Source: a virus
Reading direction: 5' to 3' (one strand)
Length of the DNA stretch: 56,741 nt
IMG/VR virus record: IMGVR_UViG_3300042691_019044
Span: 1-56,741 of that record
The notes under the pieces are model-generated. The model worked only from the letters and a program-made list of their open reading frames with translations, was not told the origin of the DNA and searched no databases. Each line of letters begins with the position of its first letter. Positions within the stretch are counted from its first letter, which is position 1. Below are positions 9,179 to 20,118 of this stretch, one piece after another. The position numbers were made by a program, and so were the translations under genes.

Positions 9179-12092
9179 TGGCATTAACGAAAAAATATTA
9201 TTTCAAAGAGGGGGTAATTCTGTTGATGGTGCGGCTAGTATCACAACAAACCCTTATTTAACAAAACCCAAAGATCTAAAACGAAAAGATAATCAGGGTG
9301 TATTGGTTATTGACCCAAATAAAGTTGTTAATCAATACAATGAAATTGTCGATAGATACGTCAAGCAAGAAGACTTGATGATTTATGCATCATTGAAAGT
9401 TTATAAAAGACCACAATCTGCCGTTGTTAGCAAAAGAGGTGAAACAAGAAGAAATGAAAATATATCCGAAGCGATAAATATAAATTTTTTAAATCCGTTA
9501 AAAAATGAAAAAAGAGCTGACGGTACATATAAAAACAAAGGTAAGTTTACATCTGAATGGACTGATTTTTTTACAAGCGATTCCGCAAATGACAAAAAAA
9601 GTAGCGATTATTTATTAGACCCAGAAACTTTTGGAATTACAAACATCAACATTAGGATTAATGCGAATAACTTACCATTAATAACAATACAATTTACGGA
9701 TATACAAGGTAGAATGTTGTTTGAACGTGGTAACGAAAAAGACAACCCCTATAATATTTTCTTCACATACCCTTACCCAAAATTTTTATTAACATACAAA
9801 GGTTATTATGGTAAAGCTGTTGAGGTTCCAATGGTTTTATTAAAATCAAATACAAAATTTGATCCATCAACTGGAAACTATAATGTGACCGCTGAATTTC
9901 AAAGCGAGATATTTGCTTTGTTCAACACTTTTTTAATAATATACGCATATGTGGCCCCATATATGTATCAACTTGAAAATGGTACTTATTTAGGTCAAAA
10001 AATATTGGAATCGTTATATGATAAACAAAACGCTAAGATAAAAGAATCTCTTAGTAACAGTAATCAAATAAACCAATATGAAAATTATAAAATAGATAAC
10101 TACCCAACGTTATTTGACTTAGCCAGAGCGTTAAAAATAATACCAACTGATGTGATTAACGGTATTAGAACAGATGAGGCAGTCGATTCAAACGAACTCT
10201 TATTAAAAGAAAAAAATACACTAGAAAATTACGATCCATCTGTTAGAAATTTTATTTCAAATTCGCCCGATAATTATAGAATAGCGCAAAATAATAACGA
10301 TTTAGTATTATATGAACCAATACCTAATGACGGTGAATATGTGATATCCGATACAACGGAGTCACCATCCCAACTTTTTGATTATTTAAAAACAATGAAT
10401 GAGGCTATAAAAAACATAGCCGATATTAAAAAAGGTGGCGGTAAAGATACAACATTTTCAGCTGATTTGTTAAATGAAATTGAACAAAAAAAATCTACAA
10501 CCAATACAAATAGTGATCTTTTTGTAAAATACGTTAACAGTAAAAAAAACAAAGGTGGTATAAAAATAGAAAAAATATTGACTGGTGATTTATTTGCTTA
10601 TAATGGTAATGATGCGAATGATTTTGTAAACCCTGTTTTTTTGGATAACTACAATGAAATGATGTCGATTGTTTTTAAAAATATATCAAAACTACAATCG
10701 GAAATTGAAGAGGATTATGTGACGGAACAAATAACTAATTTGGGTGAAAAATTGGGTTACAAACCAAATATGAGTAACATATTAAGGATTTTATCCAATA
10801 ATATGCAAACATTTTTAATACTATTAGATATAACTGGTAAAAGTGCTTTAAGACAACTTGAAACGAACCTACAAAGGGTAAAAATACAAGAAAAATTTAG
10901 TGATTATAAAAAGGAATTTGATAAATTAATACACACACCTTTTCCAAATTACTATAAAACAAAACCAGAATACATTAATGGAAAAACTGTTGATAGAGTT
11001 ACTTTAGCATATCCAGGTAATGAATCAATTAATAACGAATGGTTTGAGGTTAATTTTGTAGAAGAAATTTATAAAGCTTTAGACAGAATAAATCTACTCG
11101 CAAATCCCAAAAAAACTGGGGTAACACAATCAACACCAACTGGTATATTATCATTATTTCAGTTAGGCGAAGCGGATTTATCGACATACCCATCAAAAGA
11201 AACTGGTAGAATTTTAGGTGAAATGTATAGCAAGTATTCGATATTTTCGGCATACTCTGGTTTACCTTACAGATCAATAACTAATTTTGGTACAAATGTT
11301 TCTGGTAAATTAGCTGATTTTGAGGCAACTGGTGTGACGAGAAATGTTTTAAGTAAAATGAGTAACATATTTGTTATAGCAAATGAATTAGCTAGAGCAA
11401 CAAGAACCTTTACGGATGAAACGGATGGTGTAAATTATACAAATGTTGGTAATTTTGGCTTAAAACATATTAAGTTTGGTGATGGGACTGTTGCAAATGC
11501 AAAAGCTGTATTAACCCCAATGTTTTCTGAGTTGTCAAACTATACAAGCGGCGCTTACACATCGGCTAATTATAACGCTAGTATAAATAAATTGAATAAA
11601 CTTTTTGAACCACCAGCTAATAGGGATGATGGGACTGGTAAATTAATTGGTGTTGGTAATAAAAGTTTATATGAAACAATAAAATATAAACCGTCAGGTA
11701 ATGACATAAATTTTTATTCCACACATGCGGAAAAAAAACCAGGTGAATTAAAACATTACATTGATTTAAAACCAAACGCTAATTATTATTGTGATATACC
11801 AATCACTTTAACGGTGGACGCGATTGATAGCGATAAATATAAGGGTGTATTCGATGGTTTAACGGGTAATATAAATCCTTTTGAAGGTTTTTATTTTTCA
11901 ATGAATGATAATTTACGTAAGATAACAATCAATTCAGATTTTAGTAGAAGTTTAAGTTATGCTAGATCTGAAGATTTACCATCATTAACATTTAACACAA
12001 TAACAGACGATTATACAAACATGGGCGACTATCAACCATTTAAAAAAATAACAAAACCCACAGAGGATTTTACACAAACGTTTAATATATAA
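9168..12092 (+). CDS. Tail/baseplate structural protein (974 aa)
   Basis: The gene overlaps the LysM-like gene by 11 bases. The clearest block is about residues 163-265: INANNLPLITIQFTDIQGR, then LFERG, NPYNIFFTYPYP, LLTYKGYYGKA and a strongly hydrophobic stretch FALFNTFLIIYAYVAPYM. This pattern recurs in virion structural proteins of large myophages near the baseplate hub. The rest is Asn/Lys-rich with no catalytic signature, and there is no signal peptide. Spacing to the next (hub) gene is four bases. It is probably a hub- or tube-proximal baseplate component, but I do not recognise a T4 counterpart with confidence. Confidence 0.55.
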   Translation: MAINGINEKILFQRGGNSVDGAASITTNPYLTKPKDLKRKDNQGVLVIDPNKVVNQYNEIVDRYVKQEDLMIYASLKVYKRPQSAVVSKRGETRRNENISEAININFLNPLKNEKRADGTYKNKGKFTSEWTDFFTSDSANDKKSSDYLLDPETFGITNINIRINANNLPLITIQFTDIQGRMLFERGNEKDNPYNIFFTYPYPKFLLTYKGYYGKAVEVPMVLLKSNTKFDPSTGNYNVTAEFQSEIFALFNTFLIIYAYVAPYMYQLENGTYLGQKILESLYDKQNAKIKESLSNSNQINQYENYKIDNYPTLFDLARALKIIPTDVINGIRTDEAVDSNELLLKEKNTLENYDPSVRNFISNSPDNYRIAQNNNDLVLYEPIPNDGEYVISDTTESPSQLFDYLKTMNEAIKNIADIKKGGGKDTTFSADLLNEIEQKKSTTNTNSDLFVKYVNSKKNKGGIKIEKILTGDLFAYNGNDANDFVNPVFLDNYNEMMSIVFKNISKLQSEIEEDYVTEQITNLGEKLGYKPNMSNILRILSNNMQTFLILLDITGKSALRQLETNLQRVKIQEKFSDYKKEFDKLIHTPFPNYYKTKPEYINGKTVDRVTLAYPGNESINNEWFEVNFVEEIYKALDRINLLANPKKTGVTQSTPTGILSLFQLGEADLSTYPSKETGRILGEMYSKYSIFSAYSGLPYRSITNFGTNVSGKLADFEATGVTRNVLSKMSNIFVIANELARATRTFTDETDGVNYTNVGNFGLKHIKFGDGTVANAKAVLTPMFSELSNYTSGAYTSANYNASINKLNKLFEPPANRDDGTGKLIGVGNKSLYETIKYKPSGNDINFYSTHAEKKPGELKHYIDLKPNANYYCDIPITLTVDAIDSDKYKGVFDGLTGNINPFEGFYFSMNDNLRKITINSDFSRSLSYARSEDLPSLTFNTITDDYTNMGDYQPFKKITKPTEDFTQTFNI

Positions 12093-12096
12093 GATA

Positions 12097-15000
12097 ATGG
12101 ATTTTAATACATATTTAGAAAACTACTGTAAATTCTACAACTATTGTGAACCAAATAACGGCATTATTAACAATAGCCAATTTGAGCCGTTTTTTGAAAG
12201 CGATGCGTCTGTTCAAACCGCTCTTAACGAAGACATCAACTATCAATATCAAAATAGTAAGTTTTTTGCTGGATATAGGTCTATACTTAACACATCAGCG
12301 ATGCCAGATTCATTGTGTTCTAGAATCGATAAAGGGGATAATAATTTTTTCCCCGAAATGGCTCTCATGTTTTTAAAATCATATGGTTCTAGTTTGATAA
12401 AAGAGACGGATTGTGCTTTAAATCCAAAAAGGTTAATATCAATATTTAATAAAAACCAAGAGTTAGTTGAAATACCATACCCAATTGCATTACTACTGGG
12501 TGGTTTATATTATTTTCAAGAAAACAAATTAGAAATAACAGATCAGAGTGGCCCACAAGTTTTTAGTAGGATTAATGGTGTCAAAGTGCTTGCTGATGGG
12601 TTTTATGAAAAAGATATATATCAAATAAATGATCTTATAAGAAAACCAGGTAGTTACTTAAGTTATAAACAAGCCATTATCTCAAATAAAGCCTCAGAAC
12701 AAATGGTAGAAGAACTTACTTTTCCAAATGTAAGAATTCTTAATAGATCGGTTTTATCTAAATCTGGCCCAGGATTTAACAATCCCATACAAGCTGTTCG
12801 TTTTAACATAAAAAATGGTGTTAATAATAATGGTCAAGATGAGTTTGAATCTTGGAATCTTAGTACATTTACTACAATGCCAGCGGTTGGATATGGTATA
12901 CAAAATAAGTTTCTTAATGATTATAATAAAACATTATTTGGTGAATATTTAAATGGGTTGAAAACAAAAACAGATGAAGACGATGGAAAACCACATGTGT
13001 TATCTGGTGGATTTTCTGGTATATTAAAACCATTTAAAACATACAACTCTAATTTTATTGAATTTACGGCTTTTTACAGAAATTTATGTGTAAAAAATGT
13101 TACTTATGATATAAACGCATTGGTTGAGGAGTTAAAAACAGCAACCAAAGATCTTAAGAAAAGTAATACAAACTCAAATACTTTATTAACTGGTTATATA
13201 AAATCATTTATCGTATATTCAAAATTAAAAGCTGCGTTTTTGGCTGGTCAATTTGGTACAAAAGCTTTATTAAAAGAAGGTATAAAATCATTGTGTGAAG
13301 TAAACAATATTGATAGTGCCTATAATGATTCGTTGTCAAGTTCTGAAAAAATGTGTGATTTTTATTATTTAGTTTCACATGTTTTTTTTACATCATTTAG
13401 AGAACAAATACAAAAAAGTGTTGTTAAAAATAAAACAGCAACCCCGCATGAGGCTAGTTTACTAAACAGGTTAAATTTTACCAATTATAAAGTATCAATT
13501 GGTAACGGTAAAACCGAAGATAGCATTGCCTATCTACAAGAAGAAACTGTGGGTAGAAGTAAAGGTAGTCCTGGTTATTTATTAAATAATGACCCATCGA
13601 CAAAAGAAAAACAAATAGATAATTTAACAAATTTTTTATATAAAATATGGGGTATTGAAAAAGCAAATTTAAAAACAGATAATTCTTATAAAAATATCAG
13701 TCCAACATCTTTTGGTATATTTGCTTTGTACCCTTCCGCTGGTGGGTTTCTAACCCCAAATAATTTAATTTTATCAACTTCAAAACAAGGTGGTCAAGAT
13801 TTGAACATTTTTGATTACAAAACAGCTGTTTATACAAGTACAACATGGGACAAAGATGCTAAAAAATATGTACTAAATGCGGCACCAAATCTTTATAGTA
13901 TTAACGATGAGCCAACGTGGAATCCAGCAAGGGGTGTTAGCGGCTTGGATGAAAGATATCAAGTTAGTGGTAAAGTCGTTGACCCGCTAGATGGTAAAGA
14001 AGAAACTCTATTTAGCGATTTTAAAAGTATCGCTGACGAAAGTACATACATGGCCGACCCAGAACAAAAAAGATACATTATTCACGCTGGATTTGATAGA
14101 CTTGATTTTTTAAAAAGAAGTAACTTTAATAATACTAGTATTTTAAAAAATACAACAAGATTTTTATGGTTTGAAAGCACACTTATTGGCACACAACTAA
14201 GTATGGATAGTATTAACACTCAAGAAGGTGTTTTGGAAAAATTTGATTTTGATGATGGTGTAACATTATCTATATATCCAGGGGAAAATAATGTAAGTTA
14301 TTTTAGAAATATAACACCACAATTAATTAGTTACGATGGATTAAAGGTTGCTATCGAAAGTGGGTATATAAACAATTATGATTTTAGCAGAATATTAGAT
14401 TCTGTTAATGTGGAAAAATTAGAAGAATTCTCAACTCTTTTTCAAGATTTTGCAAAATTATCACCAAATAATAATTTAAATACTTTTAATTTAAATTCGT
14501 TAGTTAAATCATCAACAATACTAGCATCAGAACACATAAAAGATGCTTTTAGTGGTGGTAAATTTAAAGACCCACAAACTAGTATTGAATTAACAACTGA
14601 TGAAATATCTTACATGTTAATAGGTAATTCATGGTGGAATTATGAATTTACCGCTGAAGCTAATATATCAAAATTTTTTAATGTCGCTTTAACACAAACA
14701 CAGAAAAAAAGATGTGAAACGGTTGCTGACCAATTTTGTTCTTATGATATTACAATAGCAAATAAATCAACAATTGATTCTGTAACAAAATTAGGTGATT
14801 TTCAACTATCATTACATAATTTTCATTCGTCACCCGAGGTATTGTTTACAAACGCAAAAACTTATGATGATTTAAAAACAACATTAAAAGATAGTAGCGT
14901 TTCTGATGAAAGTTTTAATAAATTAATCGCTAGAAGAATATTATTTGGTGATCAGTATGTACCTTCATATGAAAACGTTGATAGTCTTAAAGGCGAAATA

Positions 15001-18000
15001 ATTGAGTTAAATAAGTCGTATTTATACAGCAGAATACATCATTTAGTTTCGGTTGGTAATATTGATACAACAGACTTAGCCTTCAACAATTTTTATTTCG
15101 ATTGTGTAAAAACATTTTTTAAATATTTAAATATTAAATATACTAAAAATAATTATAAACAATTATTAAAGTTATTAAGATCCTATATAAGATATATTGG
15201 GTACCAATTAAATTACGAGTTTTTACCAAATAATGGTATAATATCACAAGAGTCATTTTTGCAAAATTATTACAATGAAGTTACTAGAGACAATACTTTT
15301 AAACAACTTCAAACAACCAGACTACAAGAAATTAATTCAACACCAGCTGATAAAACCAGAGTTGTTATTTTACCACCAATCAATCCGATTATAACTAAAG
15401 AAGAAGATCTTGAATACCCAGAACCTAGTTTCACCGAAGATAACCAATACAAGGTATCTGATTTAGAGTCAGATTGTAGTAAGTTCTTTGAACATTTTAA
15501 CACGGAAATATTTGAATCAACAGTTGGCGGTTTAAATTCATTTTTAAATAGGTTCAGTGAGATTATGAACGAAAAAACTGTACCAAACGACACCGCAACA
15601 CCATATACCACACAATCCGAAGAAGAGAATTTAAAAGATGAGATAAAAAAACGAACATATTATAATATCAAATCAATGTATGAAAAAACATCAACAAGCT
15701 TTGTTGAGGAAACTAGGAGTTCGCCAATATTCATACCGACAAAGATTGAGGATATAAGATTGCTAGAAGTTTCAGATTTAAAAAACACTAAATTATTTTA
15801 TAACTACGCGATTGACCCAGGGTATTGTGATGATAACAAAAAAGAAGACACAAACTACGATTTATATGAAATATTCAAAGTGGTTGATAGAGGTAATAAT
15901 GATATCGGTGTAAATGTTCTTGCGGATTTATCGTTCTTTTACCAAAACCTTTACGCTGATTTTGACAACAACCCAAACAAGGGTCAAGAGAACCAATATG
16001 CGTCAATGGAAAATTTAACGAATAAAAGTTTTACCAATTTATTTAGCGGTTTAGCTAGTAATAACGGATTTTTATTTCAACAAATACCAAATTACATAAA
16101 TCTTAATGGTGCTATATCAGCAACAGATAATGATGAAGAATCGATCTACGACATTGTTGATCAATTATTTGGTGTTCACACAGATACAGACTTACTTGGT
16201 ACATCAAGTAGAAATTCACAAAAATTTGGCGGATTAACTGGTTACCCTGGTTACATTTTTCAGTTAGGTACAATAGGATCTAAACTAGATACCAATGGTG
16301 GTGTTGTGCAGTCTATGAAAAATGATAATTTAAATTCATTTTGTTTGGATGTTGGGTATGATAATAATAGAGAAATTTCAGTTAAATCAGAAAATGCACC
16401 AGATGATATCAAGAAATCAAATGTGACTTGTTTTACTGTTGATTTTGGTACACAAAAACAACAAATGTTTACTAGTGTACAATTAGATACCGCTGAATTT
16501 TACGATACGGAAGAAAGTATAAGAACTTGGGTTGATATTGTAAATAATACCCAACAATCATTACAGACAACAAATCTATTTCCAATTTTAGAAAAAAGAG
16601 CGTATACATGTACAGTAACTAGTTTAGGTAACTCAACAATACAACCTTTAAGTTATTTTTATCTTAGAAACGTACCATTGTTTTATGGAACGTACTGGAT
16701 AACAAACGTGGCTCATGACATACAACCCAATACGATGGTAACCACATTCAAAGGGGCAAGACAACCGATATCATCAAAAACCGATGTTAGGAGAGAATTA
16801 TTAGCATTAATGAGAAAAAATGCGGCAAAAATAGCAGAAGAATCAGTTGCGGCAAATACAATAGTTTCAACAGAAATACCAAATACAAGTGGAAAAGTTT
16901 ATACTGATGATTCAAGTAGTGATAATCCATTTGGTGATGTTTTGCAGGGTCTTTCTAGCGATGCGACCAAATATTACAAATACGATGGAATAAATGTTAT
17001 TGGTACTTTTATCTTTAGTGTGACAAAAAGTAATGCTAGTAATGACGCAAATCTTGGGTTAATTAACGTATTATATAACTATTCAAAAGCCATGTTGGGT
17101 AATACCGAATCACCAGCTGAGATTGTTAAAAACATGAAAACAGTTGCTATTGGTATAATGAATGAAAAAGCAAATGGTGGTGATGGTAGATACAGTGGTA
17201 GCCCATTGTCATTATCTAAAGTGTTTAAAGAAAACTCATCTTATTCATTGACTGGTGAACTTGGTGGATTATTAAATAAAATTGGAGTTGAGGCTAAAAC
17301 AAATAGTGACACAACATTAAATGACTCAAAATTATTTGACGGAACCATATTTGACGTATCTGCAAAAGATGAAAGCGGTGCCGTTATAGCCGATAATAGT
17401 AATAGGGTTACATTTAAAATGGAAACCGATCAGGGTAAGAAGGGTAGTCAAATTTCCATAAGAAATGCCACATTCTTTTTTGATAATAAAGATAATAGTA
17501 TATTTGCCAATACCGAGTTATATGGTATTGGTGTTACAAATGAAAATGAAACTACGCATTCTGATGTATATGACGTGTTTAAATCACTGGGGGGTGATAG
17601 TGGTACAATACAAAAATTCGATGCCGCACCAATTAAAAAAACCACAACAGAGACACAAACAACTGGAACACCAGAACCAAAACTAAAAACTCAAGAGGAA
17701 ATTCAAGATATACTTAGCTTCCTGGATGAATGTTCACCTGGTGCCGCTCATTTCTTTTTATTTTATTCGAATGGGTCACAATCACAAGCTGATTATGAAA
17801 AATACATAAGTGATTATAATCGTGAACCAAGTGATGATGATGGGGATGATGCTTGGGATGGGGCGCCAAGAAACCCATTAACATCAAGTAGGATCTATGC
17901 CAAAGAAGCGATTTATTACGGTTTGGTTGAAGATCCAAGTACGATAACGGTAACAGATATTGGTAGCGCTGACACAATACTTGAATTTAATTTAAATGAT

Positions 18001-20118
18001 GGTAAAGGAACCGTTAGTTATGAAGATTTGGGTAGTGATGAGGGTGTAAACAAAAGATTTTACGATCAATATAAAGCATATTTTGATGGAAAACTTAAAG
18101 AGTGGAAGGATAAAAATACCACTAAGGAAACACAAACTGACACTGGTATTAATGTGCAATATTTAGGTGCGATAAGAGGGTCAACAGACGATTACAAAGT
18201 TGCATTCTTTACAGCTGATTCTGGTGGTTCGTTTGGTAAAATAAAGCTAAGTTCGAAAGCAAAAAATGCATATAAATTAGATCCAGCTGGTCAAGACCAA
18301 CTATCAAATATTTATACGCCACAAACCAATTCTGGTCAATCATCTGATGCTGTTAGATTTGCAAACGAATTAGTTAGAGTGGCTGATCAAGAAAGAGAAA
18401 AGTGGGTTGACTTAACAGAATGTGATACAAATGCACAACCTTTATTAAAACAATATTGGGCAGCTGTTAATTGGACAACATTTAGTTGCTCTGATAATCC
18501 ATGGTCGGCTGCTTTTATAAGTTATATTATTAAAACAGCAGCACCAAACCCAAATGATTTTCCTTATAGTGCGAGTCATAATGTTTATGTGAACACAATC
18601 AGGAAAACAAAAACTTCTTGGAAAGCTTATTCAAGTAAAGACACACCTATTCAAATTGGTGATATTCTTTGCTATGCCCAAGATTCAAATTACAAAGAAA
18701 TAGTTGTTCAATTAAATGATTGGGATTCTGTTGGACATTCACACTGTGATTGTGTTACAAATATTGATCAAAATAGTAAAACTGTAAATGTTATTGGTGG
18801 TAATCTTTCACAAAAAGTTACCAATGGTAATTATTCTAATGGGGCTACATTAACAATAGATAATGATGGTAAAATAGCTAATCCAACAAGAACTGTTATT
18901 TTAAGATTTGAACCAGCTGGTGACCCAGCCAATGCTAACATCGACTTGACATTATCGAGTGGATTTACTCAGTATCAAAAATATCCAAATTTAGCGGGTG
19001 TTGTATTAAAATTTGAGGGTGGTTATAACGACTATAACTATGGTAGTAATGGTAGCAAAGCATTCTTTGAGGGTAAATCACCAGAATCGGCTAGACTATT
19101 AACAAAAAAATTAACTGAACTTACAGTATCTGAGGTGTTAGAAGCCCAAAAAACTAAAGGTTTATTTGCTGTTGGTAGATATCAAATGATACCAGACACA
19201 TTAAACGGTCAGTTAAATGCGAATAAATATGGTGTAACAAAATCGGATTTATTCACACCTGAAACACAAGATAAACTTGGTATGGGATTATGGGATAAGT
19301 CTGTTGTTGATTATATAGAGGGTACGGTGTCTGATACACAACAAAATATTGAAAAAGCGGCCTATGAGATAGCTGGTGTTTGGGCTGCTGTTGGTGTACC
19401 GTATGCGGTCGGTAAAGGCCAACGCGGAGGTGGTTATCCAAAAAGAGATATTGTTAAAAACGAAAGCATGTATTCTGGTGCTGGTGTTAATAAATCTAAC
19501 GCACCAACCACAACTGAACAAGTACAGGCGGCGTTAAAGTACGAAAGAAATGGGGGTTCAGCAATATCATCAAATCCACCATCAAGTAACAACACAACAA
19601 CTGCTGGGGCTGCTTCAATTGTAATTGGCGACTCATTGTACGCATCAATACAACACGCAAATCCAAAAATAAGACAAGTAACCGATGTGGCACCACAAGT
19701 GGGTAAACATTTATCAGTGGATGGGGGTAATGGGCCAAATGCTGGTGGTAAATCGTTAATAAATCAATTAACCGCCGCTAAAGTTTATAACGATGTTAAA
19801 CACGTTGTTGTCACAATTGGCGCTAACGACCTTTGGGCAGCTAACACAGCTAAACAAAATGAAGCTATTTACTTAATTAAACAAAAATTCCCTAAAGCAA
19901 AATATTATATAATGAATGGTAATTATGGTTGGGGCGGATTAGAAGTTAAGGGTGTTAAAACTGATATTTATTGGCAAAACTTAATAAACAGTTACATTAA
20001 CGTCTTTAAAAATGCTGATTTTACCGTTGTTGGTAGTGTCACAAAAGTATTATCACATCCAGGTGCAAATGATGCTTTTTATAACACATACAAAGATACA
20101 TTAAAAACATTACCATAA
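12097..20118 (+). CDS. Giant baseplate hub protein with DUF2272/CHAP-like, lysozyme-like and SGNH-like C-terminal domains (2673 aa)
   Basis: The first ~1450 residues are structural, with no motif recognised. About residues 1457-1560 look like the end of a gpD/hub-type domain (LSYFYLRNVPLFYGTYWITN, then FKGARQP). Three enzyme-like domains follow. (1) Residues ~2085-2270 are DUF2272-like (NPWSAAFISYII, FPYSASHNVYV, GHSH); S2137 sits where CHAP enzymes have their Cys. (2) Residues ~2295-2480 are lysozyme/transglycosylase-like, with E2307 in KFEGGYNDYN and AVGRYQMIPDTL at 2358-2369. (3) Residues ~2505-2673 are SGNH-esterase-like, with block I GDS (S2513), block III GAND (N2577) and a late HPG (H2654). 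Hub-attached lysozymes open the cell wall during injection, like T4 gp5. Here several bonds could be targets, for example peptide, glycan and ester bonds of peptidoglycan or surface polysaccharide. Domain calls come from motif reading; catalytic activity is untested. A short Asp-rich loop near residue 1915 might bind Ca2+. Confidence 0.65.
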   Translation: MDFNTYLENYCKFYNYCEPNNGIINNSQFEPFFESDASVQTALNEDINYQYQNSKFFAGYRSILNTSAMPDSLCSRIDKGDNNFFPEMALMFLKSYGSSLIKETDCALNPKRLISIFNKNQELVEIPYPIALLLGGLYYFQENKLEITDQSGPQVFSRINGVKVLADGFYEKDIYQINDLIRKPGSYLSYKQAIISNKASEQMVEELTFPNVRILNRSVLSKSGPGFNNPIQAVRFNIKNGVNNNGQDEFESWNLSTFTTMPAVGYGIQNKFLNDYNKTLFGEYLNGLKTKTDEDDGKPHVLSGGFSGILKPFKTYNSNFIEFTAFYRNLCVKNVTYDINALVEELKTATKDLKKSNTNSNTLLTGYIKSFIVYSKLKAAFLAGQFGTKALLKEGIKSLCEVNNIDSAYNDSLSSSEKMCDFYYLVSHVFFTSFREQIQKSVVKNKTATPHEASLLNRLNFTNYKVSIGNGKTEDSIAYLQEETVGRSKGSPGYLLNNDPSTKEKQIDNLTNFLYKIWGIEKANLKTDNSYKNISPTSFGIFALYPSAGGFLTPNNLILSTSKQGGQDLNIFDYKTAVYTSTTWDKDAKKYVLNAAPNLYSINDEPTWNPARGVSGLDERYQVSGKVVDPLDGKEETLFSDFKSIADESTYMADPEQKRYIIHAGFDRLDFLKRSNFNNTSILKNTTRFLWFESTLIGTQLSMDSINTQEGVLEKFDFDDGVTLSIYPGENNVSYFRNITPQLISYDGLKVAIESGYINNYDFSRILDSVNVEKLEEFSTLFQDFAKLSPNNNLNTFNLNSLVKSSTILASEHIKDAFSGGKFKDPQTSIELTTDEISYMLIGNSWWNYEFTAEANISKFFNVALTQTQKKRCETVADQFCSYDITIANKSTIDSVTKLGDFQLSLHNFHSSPEVLFTNAKTYDDLKTTLKDSSVSDESFNKLIARRILFGDQYVPSYENVDSLKGEIIELNKSYLYSRIHHLVSVGNIDTTDLAFNNFYFDCVKTFFKYLNIKYTKNNYKQLLKLLRSYIRYIGYQLNYEFLPNNGIISQESFLQNYYNEVTRDNTFKQLQTTRLQEINSTPADKTRVVILPPINPIITKEEDLEYPEPSFTEDNQYKVSDLESDCSKFFEHFNTEIFESTVGGLNSFLNRFSEIMNEKTVPNDTATPYTTQSEEENLKDEIKKRTYYNIKSMYEKTSTSFVEETRSSPIFIPTKIEDIRLLEVSDLKNTKLFYNYAIDPGYCDDNKKEDTNYDLYEIFKVVDRGNNDIGVNVLADLSFFYQNLYADFDNNPNKGQENQYASMENLTNKSFTNLFSGLASNNGFLFQQIPNYINLNGAISATDNDEESIYDIVDQLFGVHTDTDLLGTSSRNSQKFGGLTGYPGYIFQLGTIGSKLDTNGGVVQSMKNDNLNSFCLDVGYDNNREISVKSENAPDDIKKSNVTCFTVDFGTQKQQMFTSVQLDTAEFYDTEESIRTWVDIVNNTQQSLQTTNLFPILEKRAYTCTVTSLGNSTIQPLSYFYLRNVPLFYGTYWITNVAHDIQPNTMVTTFKGARQPISSKTDVRRELLALMRKNAAKIAEESVAANTIVSTEIPNTSGKVYTDDSSSDNPFGDVLQGLSSDATKYYKYDGINVIGTFIFSVTKSNASNDANLGLINVLYNYSKAMLGNTESPAEIVKNMKTVAIGIMNEKANGGDGRYSGSPLSLSKVFKENSSYSLTGELGGLLNKIGVEAKTNSDTTLNDSKLFDGTIFDVSAKDESGAVIADNSNRVTFKMETDQGKKGSQISIRNATFFFDNKDNSIFANTELYGIGVTNENETTHSDVYDVFKSLGGDSGTIQKFDAAPIKKTTTETQTTGTPEPKLKTQEEIQDILSFLDECSPGAAHFFLFYSNGSQSQADYEKYISDYNREPSDDDGDDAWDGAPRNPLTSSRIYAKEAIYYGLVEDPSTITVTDIGSADTILEFNLNDGKGTVSYEDLGSDEGVNKRFYDQYKAYFDGKLKEWKDKNTTKETQTDTGINVQYLGAIRGSTDDYKVAFFTADSGGSFGKIKLSSKAKNAYKLDPAGQDQLSNIYTPQTNSGQSSDAVRFANELVRVADQEREKWVDLTECDTNAQPLLKQYWAAVNWTTFSCSDNPWSAAFISYIIKTAAPNPNDFPYSASHNVYVNTIRKTKTSWKAYSSKDTPIQIGDILCYAQDSNYKEIVVQLNDWDSVGHSHCDCVTNIDQNSKTVNVIGGNLSQKVTNGNYSNGATLTIDNDGKIANPTRTVILRFEPAGDPANANIDLTLSSGFTQYQKYPNLAGVVLKFEGGYNDYNYGSNGSKAFFEGKSPESARLLTKKLTELTVSEVLEAQKTKGLFAVGRYQMIPDTLNGQLNANKYGVTKSDLFTPETQDKLGMGLWDKSVVDYIEGTVSDTQQNIEKAAYEIAGVWAAVGVPYAVGKGQRGGGYPKRDIVKNESMYSGAGVNKSNAPTTTEQVQAALKYERNGGSAISSNPPSSNNTTTAGAASIVIGDSLYASIQHANPKIRQVTDVAPQVGKHLSVDGGNGPNAGGKSLINQLTAAKVYNDVKHVVVTIGANDLWAANTAKQNEAIYLIKQKFPKAKYYIMNGNYGWGGLEVKGVKTDIYWQNLINSYINVFKNADFTVVGSVTKVLSHPGANDAFYNTYKDTLKTLP

